From NCBI RefSeq assembly GCF_041821025.1, contig NZ_JBGUAY010000001.1:186001-250000 (forward strand): 64,000 nt of DNA. The letters run 5' to 3'. Shown here piece after piece: positions 24,213-31,816 of this stretch. The notes beneath the pieces are model-generated. The model saw nothing but the letters and a program-made list of their open reading frames with translations. It ran no database searches and was not told the DNA's origin. The position numbers were made by a program, and so were the translations under genes. The number at the start of each line of letters is the position of its first letter. The first letter of the stretch is position 1. This stretch comes from Egicoccus sp. AB-alg6-2 (GTDB taxonomy: Bacteria > Actinomycetota > Nitriliruptoria > Nitriliruptorales > Nitriliruptoraceae).

Positions 24213-25745
24213 ATGGACGCCGAACAGCCACCTGCCGACCGGGCCTACTGGCGGGACACCGCCGAGGCGCCTGCCCTGGTGTCGCTGGTGGGTCTGGCCG
24301 ATGCCGACGTGACCGTGGTCGGTGGCGGCATCGTCGGACTGACGACGGCGCTGCTCGCCGCGGAGGCGGGGCTGCGCGTGGTCCTGCTCGAGGCCCGCGC
24401 CCTGGCGGCTGGAACGACCGGCGGTACGACGGGGAAGCTCACCGCGCAGAACGAGACCCGGCTCGCCCGGCTGCGCGACGAGGTGGGCGCGGACGCGGCC
24501 CGGCACTACGCGCGGGCGAACGTGCGTGGCATCGAGGTGTTCGACCGGCTGGTCGAGACCTTCGGTATCGCCTGCGACCGGGAGGAGGTGCCGGCCCACC
24601 TCGTCGCACTCACCGACGACAAGGTGGGCGGACTCGAGCGCGAGGCGGCAGCGTCGCGCGAGGCCGGTCTGCAGGTCGAGCTCGGTCCGGCGCCGGACGA
24701 GGTCCCGTTCGCCGGCCGTCCCTGCCTCACCATGCCCGACCAGCGGCAGTTGCATGCGGTGCTGTACTGCCAGGGTCTCGCGGCTGCCGTGCTCGCGCTG
24801 GGCGGCGCCGTGCACGAGCAGTCGCGCGTGGTCGACGTCGTGCCCCAGCAGCGCGGTGCGCGCCGCTGGCGCGTCCTGACCGACCAGGCCGAGGTGCGTA
24901 CCGACCACGTCGTGATCGCGACCCGTCTGCCGGCGCACCGCGACGCCCGGATCCTGTTCGGCCGCACCAAGGCGATGTCGGCCGTCGGGATCTCCGCCCG
25001 GTTGGACGGTCCGGTGCCGCGCGGGATGTACCTGTTCCAGGAGGAGCGCACCTGGTCGATCCGCTCGAGCCGCACCGCGCGTTCCGGTGAACACCTGATC
25101 GCGGTCGGCATGAGCGAGCCGACGGCCGCGAGCGAGGCGTTGCAGGGCCGCCGAGACGGGCTCGAGACCTGGGTCCGCGACCACTTTCGGGTCACCGACG
25201 TCGATCACGCCTGGATGGCGCAGGACCAGATGCCCGCCGACGGGCGTCCCTACGTCGGGCCGCTGCCGGGCGAGGGGCTGTGGACGGCGACCGGCTTCGG
25301 CAAGTGGGGCCTGGCCTTCGGCACCGCGGCGGCCGAGGCCATGGTCACCCGCATCAAGGAGGGTCGCGACCCGTTCGCGGGCGCCTTCGACACCGGCCGC
25401 GTCGAGCCCCCGGCCGGCTGGAAGCAGATCCTGCGCGCGAACCTGCGGGTGGGTGGCCTGTTCGTCGGGGACCGGGTCCGTGCCCGCCCCGTCAGCGACC
25501 TGCCGCTCGAACCCGGCGAAGGTCGGCTGGTCCGGCGCGGTACCACCCCGACGGCGGTCGCCCGCACCCACGACGGGACGGTGCACGCGGTGTCCGCAAC
25601 GTGCACCCACCTCGGCTGCCTGGTGCGGTGGAACCGCGAGGAACAGACCTGGGACTGCGGCTGCCACGGCTCCCGGTTCGCCCCCGACGGCGCCGTCCTC
25701 GAGGCGCCCGCGAGCGAGCCGCTGCGACCGGTCGCGTGGGACTGA
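24213..25745 (+). CDS. FAD-dependent oxidoreductase (DAO family) with C-terminal Rieske domain
   Basis: A 510-residue protein. Residues ~34-380 are a DAO/glycine-oxidase-like flavoprotein with the FAD motif VVGGGIVGL at 36-44, an AGTTGGTTGKLTAQ stretch typical of this subfamily, and an FAD-closing segment GLWTATGFGKWGLAFG. The C-terminal domain (~415-510) is a Rieske 2Fe-2S module: ligands Cys464, His466, Cys482 and His485 (CTHLGC and CGCHGS), with Cys469 and Cys484 placed to form the stabilising disulfide of high-potential Rieske proteins. The family is often annotated as Rieske-containing FAD oxidoreductase; substrate is unknown. ATG 24213 is preceded by GGAG at 24201. Confidence 0.88.
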   Translation: MDAEQPPADRAYWRDTAEAPALVSLVGLADADVTVVGGGIVGLTTALLAAEAGLRVVLLEARALAAGTTGGTTGKLTAQNETRLARLRDEVGADAARHYARANVRGIEVFDRLVETFGIACDREEVPAHLVALTDDKVGGLEREAAASREAGLQVELGPAPDEVPFAGRPCLTMPDQRQLHAVLYCQGLAAAVLALGGAVHEQSRVVDVVPQQRGARRWRVLTDQAEVRTDHVVIATRLPAHRDARILFGRTKAMSAVGISARLDGPVPRGMYLFQEERTWSIRSSRTARSGEHLIAVGMSEPTAASEALQGRRDGLETWVRDHFRVTDVDHAWMAQDQMPADGRPYVGPLPGEGLWTATGFGKWGLAFGTAAAEAMVTRIKEGRDPFAGAFDTGRVEPPAGWKQILRANLRVGGLFVGDRVRARPVSDLPLEPGEGRLVRRGTTPTAVARTHDGTVHAVSATCTHLGCLVRWNREEQTWDCGCHGSRFAPDGAVLEAPASEPLRPVAWD

Positions 25746-25754
25746 CCGGCGACG

Positions 25755-26522
25755 TCAGCGTGCCGTGGCGCCGCGGCGGTGGACGCGCCGTTCCTCGACC
25801 TGCCGACGCAGCCGGGCATCCGCCTCCTCGGGCGTCGGTGCACGGCCCCCGAGGTGCGCCGGCACCCACCAGCGGTCGGCCGCGCTGCGCGGACGCTGCG
25901 GGTAGCCGGCCTGCTCGACGACGAGCAGTTCGTCGATGCGGCGCATCAGTTCCGCGCTGGCTCGCGCCGGCGCCATGTCGGCCGGCGGGTGCCAGGGGGC
26001 GCCGTAGCGGACGGTGACGCACACGCCCGGTCGCAGCCGGCGAGGCTGCCACTTGGTCAGCAACCGTTGACTGCCCCAGACGGCAACCGGCACGATCGGC
26101 GCGCCGGTGCGTCGTGCCAGCCGGACCGCTCCGGTCCGGGCGCGGCGCGGCACGAACGAGGGGCTGATGGTGCCCTCGGGGTGGATGCCGAGAAGTTCAC
26201 CTCGTCGCAGCGCCTGCTCGGCCTGGGCGAACGCGGTGATCGGGTCACCGTGCGTGTCGACCGGGATCTGGCCCATGGCCCGCAGCGCCGGCCCGACCAC
26301 GCGACCGCGGAACAGGTCATGGCGGGCGAGGAAGCGCACACGGCGACGAGGGCGTGGCGGCGCCAGCGCGACGAAACAGAAGTCGAGGTACGAGATGTGG
26401 TTGCTGGCGAGGATGGCTCCGCCGGTACCCGGAATGTGGTGGTAGCCGATGGCGCGGACGTCGAGTCGGAGCCCGTGCCACACGCCCCGCATGCCCGCGG
26501 CGATCGGGACGTAGGGGTCCAC
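25755..26522 (-). CDS. 1-acyl-sn-glycerol-3-phosphate acyltransferase-like (PlsC) protein
   Basis: A 255-residue acyltransferase that should add a fatty acyl chain to lysophosphatidate or a related acceptor at the inner membrane face. The HX4D catalytic motif is NHISYLD (His42, Asp47), and the acceptor-binding motif is HPEGTIS at 114-120. A third conserved block, GAPIVPVAVWGSQRLL, follows at about 138-153. The C-terminal ~60 residues are Arg-rich and outside the domain. The GTG start is weakly supported by GAGGA upstream. It converges with the Rieske oxidoreductase, with nine bases between stops. A hairpin terminator separates it from the upstream gene. Confidence 0.85.
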   Translation of the reverse strand: MDPYVPIAAGMRGVWHGLRLDVRAIGYHHIPGTGGAILASNHISYLDFCFVALAPPRPRRRVRFLARHDLFRGRVVGPALRAMGQIPVDTHGDPITAFAQAEQALRRGELLGIHPEGTISPSFVPRRARTGAVRLARRTGAPIVPVAVWGSQRLLTKWQPRRLRPGVCVTVRYGAPWHPPADMAPARASAELMRRIDELLVVEQAGYPQRPRSAADRWWVPAHLGGRAPTPEEADARLRRQVEERRVHRRGATAR

Positions 26523-26576
26523 GGCGACGTCCTCGTGCGGTCGGGGGATCGGGCGTCGATCGTCCCCCGCACGACG

Positions 26577-26612
26577 CGACCCGCCGGCGCATCCTGCCGC
26601 GCCGGCGGGTCG
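26577..26612 (-). terminator. Perfect 14-bp hairpin terminator
   Basis: CGACCCGCCGGCGC at 26577-26590 is exactly complementary to 26599-26612, with an 8-base loop. It starts 22 bases after the stop of the minus-strand 99-residue gene. No T-run follows. Confidence 0.7.
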
Positions 26613-26633
26613 AATCCAAGGGTTCGGCCCCGA

Positions 26634-26933
26634 TCAGCCCCCGCGGGTGCGCTCGGCCGATTCGATGCCCTCGATGGCGGCGCGGAGGTCGCCGTCGTCG
26701 GGGATGCGTTGCAGCGGTCCACGCCGCTCCTCGGCGGTCTCGACGGCGTCCATCGCCGGCAGCAGTGCCTGCTCGACCTCGCCGAACCAGGCCACCTGCG
26801 GCTCGTCGCCGTCGGCGATCTCGCCGACCTCCAGCAGTGCGCCGACGCGGCGGACGACGAAGTCGCCGGCCTCGGCCTGCTCCGAGATCGCGATCGCATG
26901 CTCGTCGCCGTCCAGGAACCACAGGTTCGCCAT
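26634..26933 (-). CDS. Small acidic protein of unknown function
   Basis: A 99-residue acidic soluble protein starting MANLWFLDGDEHAIAI and containing several short alpha/beta-like stretches (DFVVRRVGALLEVGEIADGD). An excellent ribosome site, GGAGGT, sits seven bases before the ATG at 26933, which together with a strong downstream hairpin supports a real single gene. No cysteines, signal sequence or membrane helix is present. I do not recognise the family. Confidence 0.6.
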   Translation of the reverse strand: MANLWFLDGDEHAIAISEQAEAGDFVVRRVGALLEVGEIADGDEPQVAWFGEVEQALLPAMDAVETAEERRGPLQRIPDDGDLRAAIEGIESAERTRGG

Positions 26934-27064
26934 GGGACCTCCTCAGGTCTGGGGTTGCGGGCGCACAACGTGACGCGGCCGCGCCCAGCCGCAGGTGCGC
27001 GGTCCCGGCCGCGGTGCCACCATCCCGAGCGACGTGGAACGACCGGCCGCCATCCGCGACTGGT

Positions 27065-27511
27065 TCAGGTCGACAGCAGCGGCGCGAGCGTGTCACGGAC
27101 CGGGGCGGGAACGGCGGAAGGTCGGCCGGAGACGCGATCGACGTAGACGTGGGTGAAGCGGCCCAGTGCCACCGCCGCATCGGACGAGGCGGCGAAGACG
27201 GCCAGCCGGTACGTCACGCTGCTCGACCCGAGGCGTTCGACGGCGAGGCCGATCTCGAGCTCGTCGGGAAACGAGACCGGGCGCAGGTAGCGGCAGCCGG
27301 TCTCGACCACCAGCCCGACCGCGTCGAGGTCACGGGTGTCGACGCCGCTGTTCTCGATCAGGTAGCCGTTGACGGTCGTGTCGAACCAGGCGTAGTAGAC
27401 GACGTTGTTGACGTGCCCGTAGTGGTCGTTGTCGTGCCAGCGGGTCGGCATCGTCCGCCAGTACGCGAACGCGTCGCGGCGCGGTATCGGCTGGTCACGC
27501 AGGTCGGTCAT
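27065..27511 (-). CDS. Hotdog-fold acyl-CoA thioesterase (4-hydroxybenzoyl-CoA thioesterase family)
   Basis: A 148-residue thioesterase. The family signature RWHDNDHYGHVNNVVYYAWF at residues 24-43 includes the catalytic Asp region (Asp27/Asp29) and the N-terminus of the long hotdog helix; FPDELEIGLAVERLG and FTHVYVDR mark the remaining strands. It is single-domain, of the usual YbgC/FadM length. It probably hydrolyses a medium or aromatic acyl-CoA. ATG 27511 has GAGGGACC just upstream; the longer frame is rejected. The gene is divergent from the DUF1028 gene. Confidence 0.87.
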   Translation of the reverse strand: MTDLRDQPIPRRDAFAYWRTMPTRWHDNDHYGHVNNVVYYAWFDTTVNGYLIENSGVDTRDLDAVGLVVETGCRYLRPVSFPDELEIGLAVERLGSSSVTYRLAVFAASSDAAVALGRFTHVYVDRVSGRPSAVPAPVRDTLAPLLST

Positions 27512-27692
27512 CGGTCCCTCGGCCCTGGTTCGTCGGCAGCGGCGCGGCACGAGGCTACGCCGCTGCCCCGCCGGTCGCGTCGCGCTCCCCGGGCGGTCGC
27601 CTGCCTCTCCGGGCAGGGTCCGTGGCGGCATACGACGGCCGGGACGGCTACGAACGTGCCACGACACCCGACCTCCACAAGGCCTGTTCATC

Positions 27693-28601
27693 GTGACCTA
27701 CTCGATCGTCGCCCGCGATCCCCGGACCGGGCAGATGGGTGTCGCCACCCAGACACAGGCGCTCGCCGTCGGCGCCAGCGTGCCATGGGCCCTGCCCGGC
27801 TACGGCGTCATCGCGACCCAGTCCATGGGCGAGCCGATGTACGGCGAGCTGGGGCTGGACATGCTGCGGGGCGGTCTCACCGCGCCCGAGGTGCTCGCTG
27901 CGCTGCGCAGCGTGGATCCCCACCCGGGTCGCCGCCAGGTCGCGATGGTCGACGCCGACGGTGGCATGGACGTCTACACCGGCGAGGACTGCGTGGCCGC
28001 GGCGGGACACCGCATCGGCGAGGACTGCTGCGCCCTGGCGAACATGGTCACGTCCTCGGCGGTCTGGGACGCGATGGTGGAGGCGTTCGAAGCGACGACG
28101 GGGTCGTTGGCACGGCGCCTCATGGCCGCGTTGCACGCCGCGGAGTCGGCGGGCGGTGACTTCCGCGGTCGACGTTCGGCGGCCGTGCTCGTGGTCCGCG
28201 AGCAGCGGACGGGTCGACCATGGCGGGACATGGTGGTCAACCTGCGGGTCGATGACCACCCCGACCCGCTGCGGGAGCTGCACCGGTTGGTGGACCAGAG
28301 CAGCCGCTACCACCGGGTGGTCGCGGCGTTCGAGCGGGCGCTGAACGGCGAGGCGGACGCCGCCGTCGTGGACCTCGATCGGATGCGTGAGGAAGACCCC
28401 AGCGAGGAGCCGGACATGCTGATGTGGCGTGCCATCGTGCTCGGTCTCGCTGGGCGCGAGGACGACGCACGCGCAATCTTCCGCGAACTCGCCGACTGCG
28501 CGCCGCCGTTCGTCGAGGCCGCCCGGCGCTTCGGACCTGCCGGACTGATCCCCGATCAGCAGCTGCTCGATCGCCTGCTGCCCGCACCGGTCGAGCGCTG
28601 A
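27693..28601 (+). CDS. DUF1028 family protein
   Basis: A 302-residue protein. Residues 1-~215 form a DUF1028 domain, related to the Ntn-hydrolase fold: TYSIVARDPRTGQMGVATQT, then VGASVPWALPGYGVIATQS and GDFRGRRSAAVLVVRE. The N-terminal Thr2/Tyr region and the GVATQT strand are family hallmarks, but activity is unproven. The C-terminal ~85 residues form a helical tail with TPR-like periodicity (DMLMWRAIVLGLAGREDDARAIFRELADCAPPF). GTG 27693 fits the conserved N-terminus, with AAGG at 27679. It converges on the VOC gene through a hairpin. Confidence 0.82.
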   Translation: MTYSIVARDPRTGQMGVATQTQALAVGASVPWALPGYGVIATQSMGEPMYGELGLDMLRGGLTAPEVLAALRSVDPHPGRRQVAMVDADGGMDVYTGEDCVAAAGHRIGEDCCALANMVTSSAVWDAMVEAFEATTGSLARRLMAALHAAESAGGDFRGRRSAAVLVVREQRTGRPWRDMVVNLRVDDHPDPLRELHRLVDQSSRYHRVVAAFERALNGEADAAVVDLDRMREEDPSEEPDMLMWRAIVLGLAGREDDARAIFRELADCAPPFVEAARRFGPAGLIPDQQLLDRLLPAPVER

Positions 28602-28603
28602 CC

Positions 28604-28620
28604 CGTCACGCCGCGTGACG
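28604..28620. terminator. Bidirectional hairpin between convergent genes
   Basis: CGTCACG at 28604-28610 and CGTGACG at 28614-28620 form a 7-bp stem with a 3-base loop in the 21-base gap between convergent stops. It can serve both directions; there are no T-runs. Confidence 0.45.
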
Positions 28621-28622
28621 CG

Positions 28623-29009
28623 TCAGTGTTGCTGGGCGATGCTGATGAGGTTGCCGCAGGTGTCGTCGAACACGGCGGTCGTGACGGGCCCGAATTCGGT
28701 CGGCGGCTGGGTGAACACGACGCCGGCCGCGACGAGCCGGTCGTGCTCAGCCCGTACGTCGTCCACCGCGAAGAGCGTGGCGGGGATTCCGTCTGCGGCC
28801 AGGGCGTCCCGGAACGGCTTCACCGCCGGGTGCGAGGACGGCTCGAGGAGCAGCTCCACCGACGGCTCGCCCGGTGTGCCGACCGTCAACCAGCGGTCAC
28901 CGTTGCCGAGCGGGATGTCGGACCGGGGCTCGAACCCGAGGATGTCGGTGTAGAAGGCGAGGGCTTCGGCCTGATCGTCGACGAAGATGCTCGCGAGGTT
29001 GATGCGCAT
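28623..29009 (-). CDS. Glyoxalase/VOC superfamily protein
   Basis: A 128-residue single VOC-domain protein with paired beta-alpha-beta-beta-beta units: INLASIFVDDQAEALAFYTDILGF at the start and FGPVTTAVFDDTCGNLISIAQ at the end. Possible metal ligands are a Glu in the central SVELLLEP strand and the late Asn/Ser strand. Substrate could be an antibiotic, glyoxal or another small molecule. ATG 29009 follows AAGGAG, two bases after the arsR-like stop; an upstream ATG at 29030 lies inside that gene and has less support. It is co-transcribed with the regulator, which likely controls it. Confidence 0.82.
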   Translation of the reverse strand: MRINLASIFVDDQAEALAFYTDILGFEPRSDIPLGNGDRWLTVGTPGEPSVELLLEPSSHPAVKPFRDALAADGIPATLFAVDDVRAEHDRLVAAGVVFTQPPTEFGPVTTAVFDDTCGNLISIAQQH

Positions 29010-29011
29010 CG

Positions 29012-29284
29012 TCACTCCTTGTTCAGCCATCGGGCCATTGCGTCTCGCAGCGGGCCGATCTCGAGGGTGTGGAACCGGTAACGACCTTCACGTCGGGAGC
29101 GCACCAGTCCGGCCTCCTCGAGCACCTGTAGGTGCTGCGAGATGGCCTGTCTCGTGAGGTCCACGTCGTGGTCCACCAGCAGGCGGTTCACGATCTCGAA
29201 CAACGTCTGGTCGTCGCGCGCTGACAACACGTCCATGATGGCCCGTCGAGCGGGGGCACCGAGAGCGTCGAACACGTCAGCCAT
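29012..29284 (-). CDS. ArsR-family winged-helix transcriptional repressor
   Basis: A 90-residue compact HTH protein: VFDALGAPARRAIMDVLSAR, the recognition helix region RQAISQHLQVLEEAGLV, and the wing RSRREGRYRFHTLE. No cysteine or obvious metal site is present, so it is an ArsR fold regulator sensing something other than thiophilic metals, or signalled indirectly. It precedes a VOC gene by two bases; this regulator/VOC pairing is common. Inverted repeats of GCAAG/CTTGC just upstream are probably its operator. Confidence 0.88.
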   Translation of the reverse strand: MADVFDALGAPARRAIMDVLSARDDQTLFEIVNRLLVDHDVDLTRQAISQHLQVLEEAGLVRSRREGRYRFHTLEIGPLRDAMARWLNKE

Positions 29285-29297
29285 GGGCGCACCGTAC

Positions 29298-29332
29298 GCA
29301 AGCCACGACTTGCAGGCAAGTGGTTACTTGCC
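29298..29332 (-). promoter_or_regulatory. Probable operator/promoter of the arsR-VOC operon
   Basis: The half-site ACTTGC/GCAAGT recurs: GCAAG at 29298, then ACTTGC (29308-29313) and GCAAGT (29316-29321) as a 6-bp inverted repeat two bases apart, then ACTTGCC at 29326-29332. It begins 14 bases before the ATG of the regulator gene, as expected for autoregulation. Confidence 0.55.
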
Positions 29333-29414
29333 TATGGGTGCTGCGCGATGACGGGAACGCGCCTGCGGGCGCACCAACCGCGACAACGACGGTCGGCGGT
29401 GACGCGACGCAGGG

Positions 29415-29487
29415 TGGACCCGATCGGAATCGAACCGACGACATCTGCCTTGCAAAGGCAGCGCTCTGCCAACTGAGCTACGGGCCC
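29415..29487 (-). tRNA. alaT: tRNA-Ala (TGC anticodon)
   Basis: A 73-base cloverleaf on the minus strand. Acceptor arms GGGCCCG and CGGGTCC (one G-U pair), D arm GCTCAGTTGGCAGAGC, anticodon stem CTGCC/GGCAG with loop TTTGCAA (anticodon TGC), T arm GTCGG-TTCGATT-CCGAT (one G-U pair). The discriminator is A and CCA is not encoded. Its 5' end overlaps the preceding minus-strand CDS stop by 10 bases, so it may be processed from that transcript. Confidence 0.97.
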
Positions 29488-29924
29488 GGAACGTCGCGAA
29501 GGGTAGCGACGTCGACGCTGGTCGGTGGACGGGGCACGGCGGGCAGCAGGGCCTCGACCCGCGTGCCCCGTTCGTCGGCCCGCCAGCTGAACCGATCGAC
29601 CATGGCCCGCACCAGTGCCAGCCCCCGTCCGTGCTCGGACAGGGTGCCGCCGGGTACGGGGGGCATGGCCGGTGCGGCGCCGCCGGCATCGGTGACACGT
29701 ACCTGCAGCGCGTCGCCGAGGACCGACACCTGCGTCTCGAACCGCGCGCCGCGGCCGTGTCGGACCGCATTGGCCGACAGTTCGGTCACGACGACCAGCA
29801 GGTCGTGCTCGACATCCGTGTCGACGCCCGTCGCCCGAGCCCAGTCGGCGACCGCCATGCGAACCGCCGGGACGCTCGCGGGGACCCGGGCCGGGTGCAG
29901 CCACAGCACCGACGGGCCGCTCAT
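29478..29924 (-). CDS. RsbW-like serine kinase / anti-sigma ATPase (HATPase_c_2)
   Basis: A 148-residue GHKL-type ATPase domain like anti-sigma regulatory kinases. The N box is LLVVVTELSANAVRHGRGAR, the G1 region is VRVTDAGGAAPAMP, and the G2 box is SEHGRGLALVRAMVDRF. In this family the protein binds a sigma factor or phosphorylates an anti-anti-sigma protein; neither partner is encoded here. ATG 29924 overlaps the upstream ATPase stop (ATGA), implying the two proteins work together. Its stop lies inside the 5' end of tRNA-Ala. Confidence 0.82.
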   Translation of the reverse strand: MSGPSVLWLHPARVPASVPAVRMAVADWARATGVDTDVEHDLLVVVTELSANAVRHGRGARFETQVSVLGDALQVRVTDAGGAAPAMPPVPGGTLSEHGRGLALVRAMVDRFSWRADERGTRVEALLPAVPRPPTSVDVATLRDVPGP

Positions 29925-31090
29925 CCGAGGTCCGGCCGCGTCCGGGTGACCCACTCGGCGAATCCGGGCACCGTGAAGGCGAGGCGCCCCCGGCCGGGCG
30001 ACCAGCACAGACCGCGCTCGACGAGGTCTCGTCTGGCGGGCGAGAGCGCCTGGTGGGTCAGGTCCAGCACCTCGGTCAGGTCGCCCATCTCCGCATCACC
30101 GCCCTGTTCGGCCAGCGCCACCGCGAGCAACGCCCCACGGCCCGACGGGACACGACGCCAGCGGTCGGCGAAGAACGCCTGGACGCGCTCGTGCACCTCG
30201 ACGCCGGCGGCACGGGCGTCCTCGAGGTCGACGCACTGCGGATGGCGGGCGACGTCCCACAGCGCGGCGCCCCACAGCTGCACGAACCAGGGGTAGCCGC
30301 CGGACTCGTCGTGGACATGATCGAGGACGTGGTCGTCGACGAGGACGTCGGCCTCGCGTTCGAACGGCCGGCGGATCGCCTCGACGGTGCCTTCGCGGTC
30401 GAGGAGGCCGAGCTCGAGTCGTTCGAGCCGTTCGGTGTAGGTCTGGCCCTCGTCGAACAGGGTCTCGGCAGCCGACGGCAGACCGGAGAGCAACACGCCC
30501 AGGGGCCGGTCCTCCTGCGAGGCGAGGTGCGCGGCTCGCAGGAGCGGCTTGAGCAGGGTCTGCTCGGCCTCCTGTACCTCGTCGACGGTGAGCAGCACCC
30601 CTTGACCGAGTCCGGCGGCCAGCAGGCCGAGGTCGGCGACGAGGCGCTCGACGGTGGCGGCCGGCGTGCCGCTTCCCTTGGCCTCGACGCTGCCGTCCCT
30701 GGCACGTCGCAGGCCGCCGCAGCGTCGCACCAGGGCGTCGTCGGCCCGTTCGACGAGCGCCGCTGCGCCCCGCCGCAGGGTCTCGCGGGCGGCGACGAGG
30801 TCGGGGTCACCGCGGTCGGCCTCCATCGCGATGGTGTGCACGCCGCGCTGCGCGGCCTGCAGACGCACGTAGGCGAGCAGGGCGGTCTTTCCGACGCCCC
30901 GCACCCCGCGGTAGAGCACCAGCTGCGGTGCCGACGGCCGGGCGAGCCGGTCGACGACGACCTTGGCGCGCCGCAGGGCCGGTTCACGACCGCCGAAGTC
31001 GGGTGGCACACGTCCCATGCCGGGCCGGAACGGGTTCGCGGCAGGATCCAGTGCCCCGTCGACGGTGGCATCCTCGAAGGGGTTGGGCAC
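29921..31090 (-). CDS. P-loop ATPase (AAA/ORC-like, STAND-type) of unknown function
   Basis: A 389-residue soluble ATPase. After a Pro-rich N-terminus (NPFEDATVDGALDPAANPFRPG) the GREPALRRAKVVVDRL segment leads to Walker A GVRGVGKT at 62-69. Walker B is GVLLTVDEVQEAE, with a sensor-like LLSGLPS. A winged-helix-like C-terminus (RGALLAVALAEQGGDAEMGD, LTHQALSPARRDLVERGL) suggests an ORC1/Cdc6-type or STAND module. GTG 31090 is preferred: GAGGAG sits six bases before it, whereas it abuts the alternative ATG 31096. A TATACT -10-like element lies at 31138-31133. It is coupled to the RsbW-like gene. Confidence 0.72.
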   Translation of the reverse strand: MPNPFEDATVDGALDPAANPFRPGMGRVPPDFGGREPALRRAKVVVDRLARPSAPQLVLYRGVRGVGKTALLAYVRLQAAQRGVHTIAMEADRGDPDLVAARETLRRGAAALVERADDALVRRCGGLRRARDGSVEAKGSGTPAATVERLVADLGLLAAGLGQGVLLTVDEVQEAEQTLLKPLLRAAHLASQEDRPLGVLLSGLPSAAETLFDEGQTYTERLERLELGLLDREGTVEAIRRPFEREADVLVDDHVLDHVHDESGGYPWFVQLWGAALWDVARHPQCVDLEDARAAGVEVHERVQAFFADRWRRVPSGRGALLAVALAEQGGDAEMGDLTEVLDLTHQALSPARRDLVERGLCWSPGRGRLAFTVPGFAEWVTRTRPDLG

Positions 31091-31171
31091 GGACATCTCC
31101 TCGCACGCGACATTGCGACCGCTTGCGAGCAAAGTATAGAAAGGCTAACGCTCTGTAGCCGGCAACCGTCG

Positions 31172-31726
31172 TCAAGACTTCCCGAACACCTCGCGAGCCT
31201 TGTCGCGGGCACGGTCGAACACGCCTGCCAGGGGTCCGACGGCGGCGCGGACCTCCGGGGCCTGTGGCGTGTTGGGGTGCGGTCGCGTCGGCCCGTGTTC
31301 GCGCAGCGTGACGAAGGCCGCACCCATCTTGCGTCGGTGCTCCGCGTCGAGGTGCTCGCGCAATCGCGGGAACTCCTCGCGTTCTTCGTGCTCGGCGTGG
31401 GCCGAGACGTCGCGGTCGAGCTGTGCGAGCGCGGTCGTGAACTCCTCGCTCGGGATGTCCATCTTCGTCATGCGGTGCAGCAGTTTCTCGGCCTCGGCCT
31501 CTTCGCGCAGCACCTCGACGGCGACGTCCTCGCCTCCGGGCACGTCGTCACGCAACGCCGGGTGGACCACGGACTCCTCGGCGGCCTCGTGGCTGGCGAG
31601 GCGGGCGACGAGGTAGTGGAACAGCTCCTGCTTGAAGTCGTCCTCGCTGCGGGCGAGTTCGTCGAACAGCTCGCGGAACTCACGGTGATCGGCGAGCAAC
31701 AGGTCGACGATGTCCTGGTCGGCCAT
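31172..31726 (-). CDS. Hemerythrin HHE cation-binding protein
   Basis: A 184-residue HHE protein. Two HxxxE-type helices are clear: LLLADHREFRELFDEL and LASHEAAEESVVHPAL, then HRMTKMDIPSEEF and SAHAEHEEREEFPRLREHL, giving the His and Glu ligands for a di-iron site. The C-terminal ~45 residues are Pro/Ala-rich then basic (RARDKAREVFGKS). Likely roles are oxygen, NO or iron handling under stress. ATG 31726 follows AGGAG at an ideal distance. It is divergent from the gamma-glutamyltransferase. Confidence 0.88.
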   Translation of the reverse strand: MADQDIVDLLLADHREFRELFDELARSEDDFKQELFHYLVARLASHEAAEESVVHPALRDDVPGGEDVAVEVLREEAEAEKLLHRMTKMDIPSEEFTTALAQLDRDVSAHAEHEEREEFPRLREHLDAEHRRKMGAAFVTLREHGPTRPHPNTPQAPEVRAAVGPLAGVFDRARDKAREVFGKS

Positions 31727-31816
31727 GGTGGAGCTCCTGTTCGGTCCGGGCGGAAGGCACCGGTCGTCGGACGAGCATGGCAGGCTGCGCTGCCCTCCAG
31801 GATCGGGAGCACCGCC

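Noticed and set aside
30053-31816. N-terminal extension of the GGT frame
   Set aside because: It runs antisense through the ATPase and hemerythrin genes and lacks any domain.
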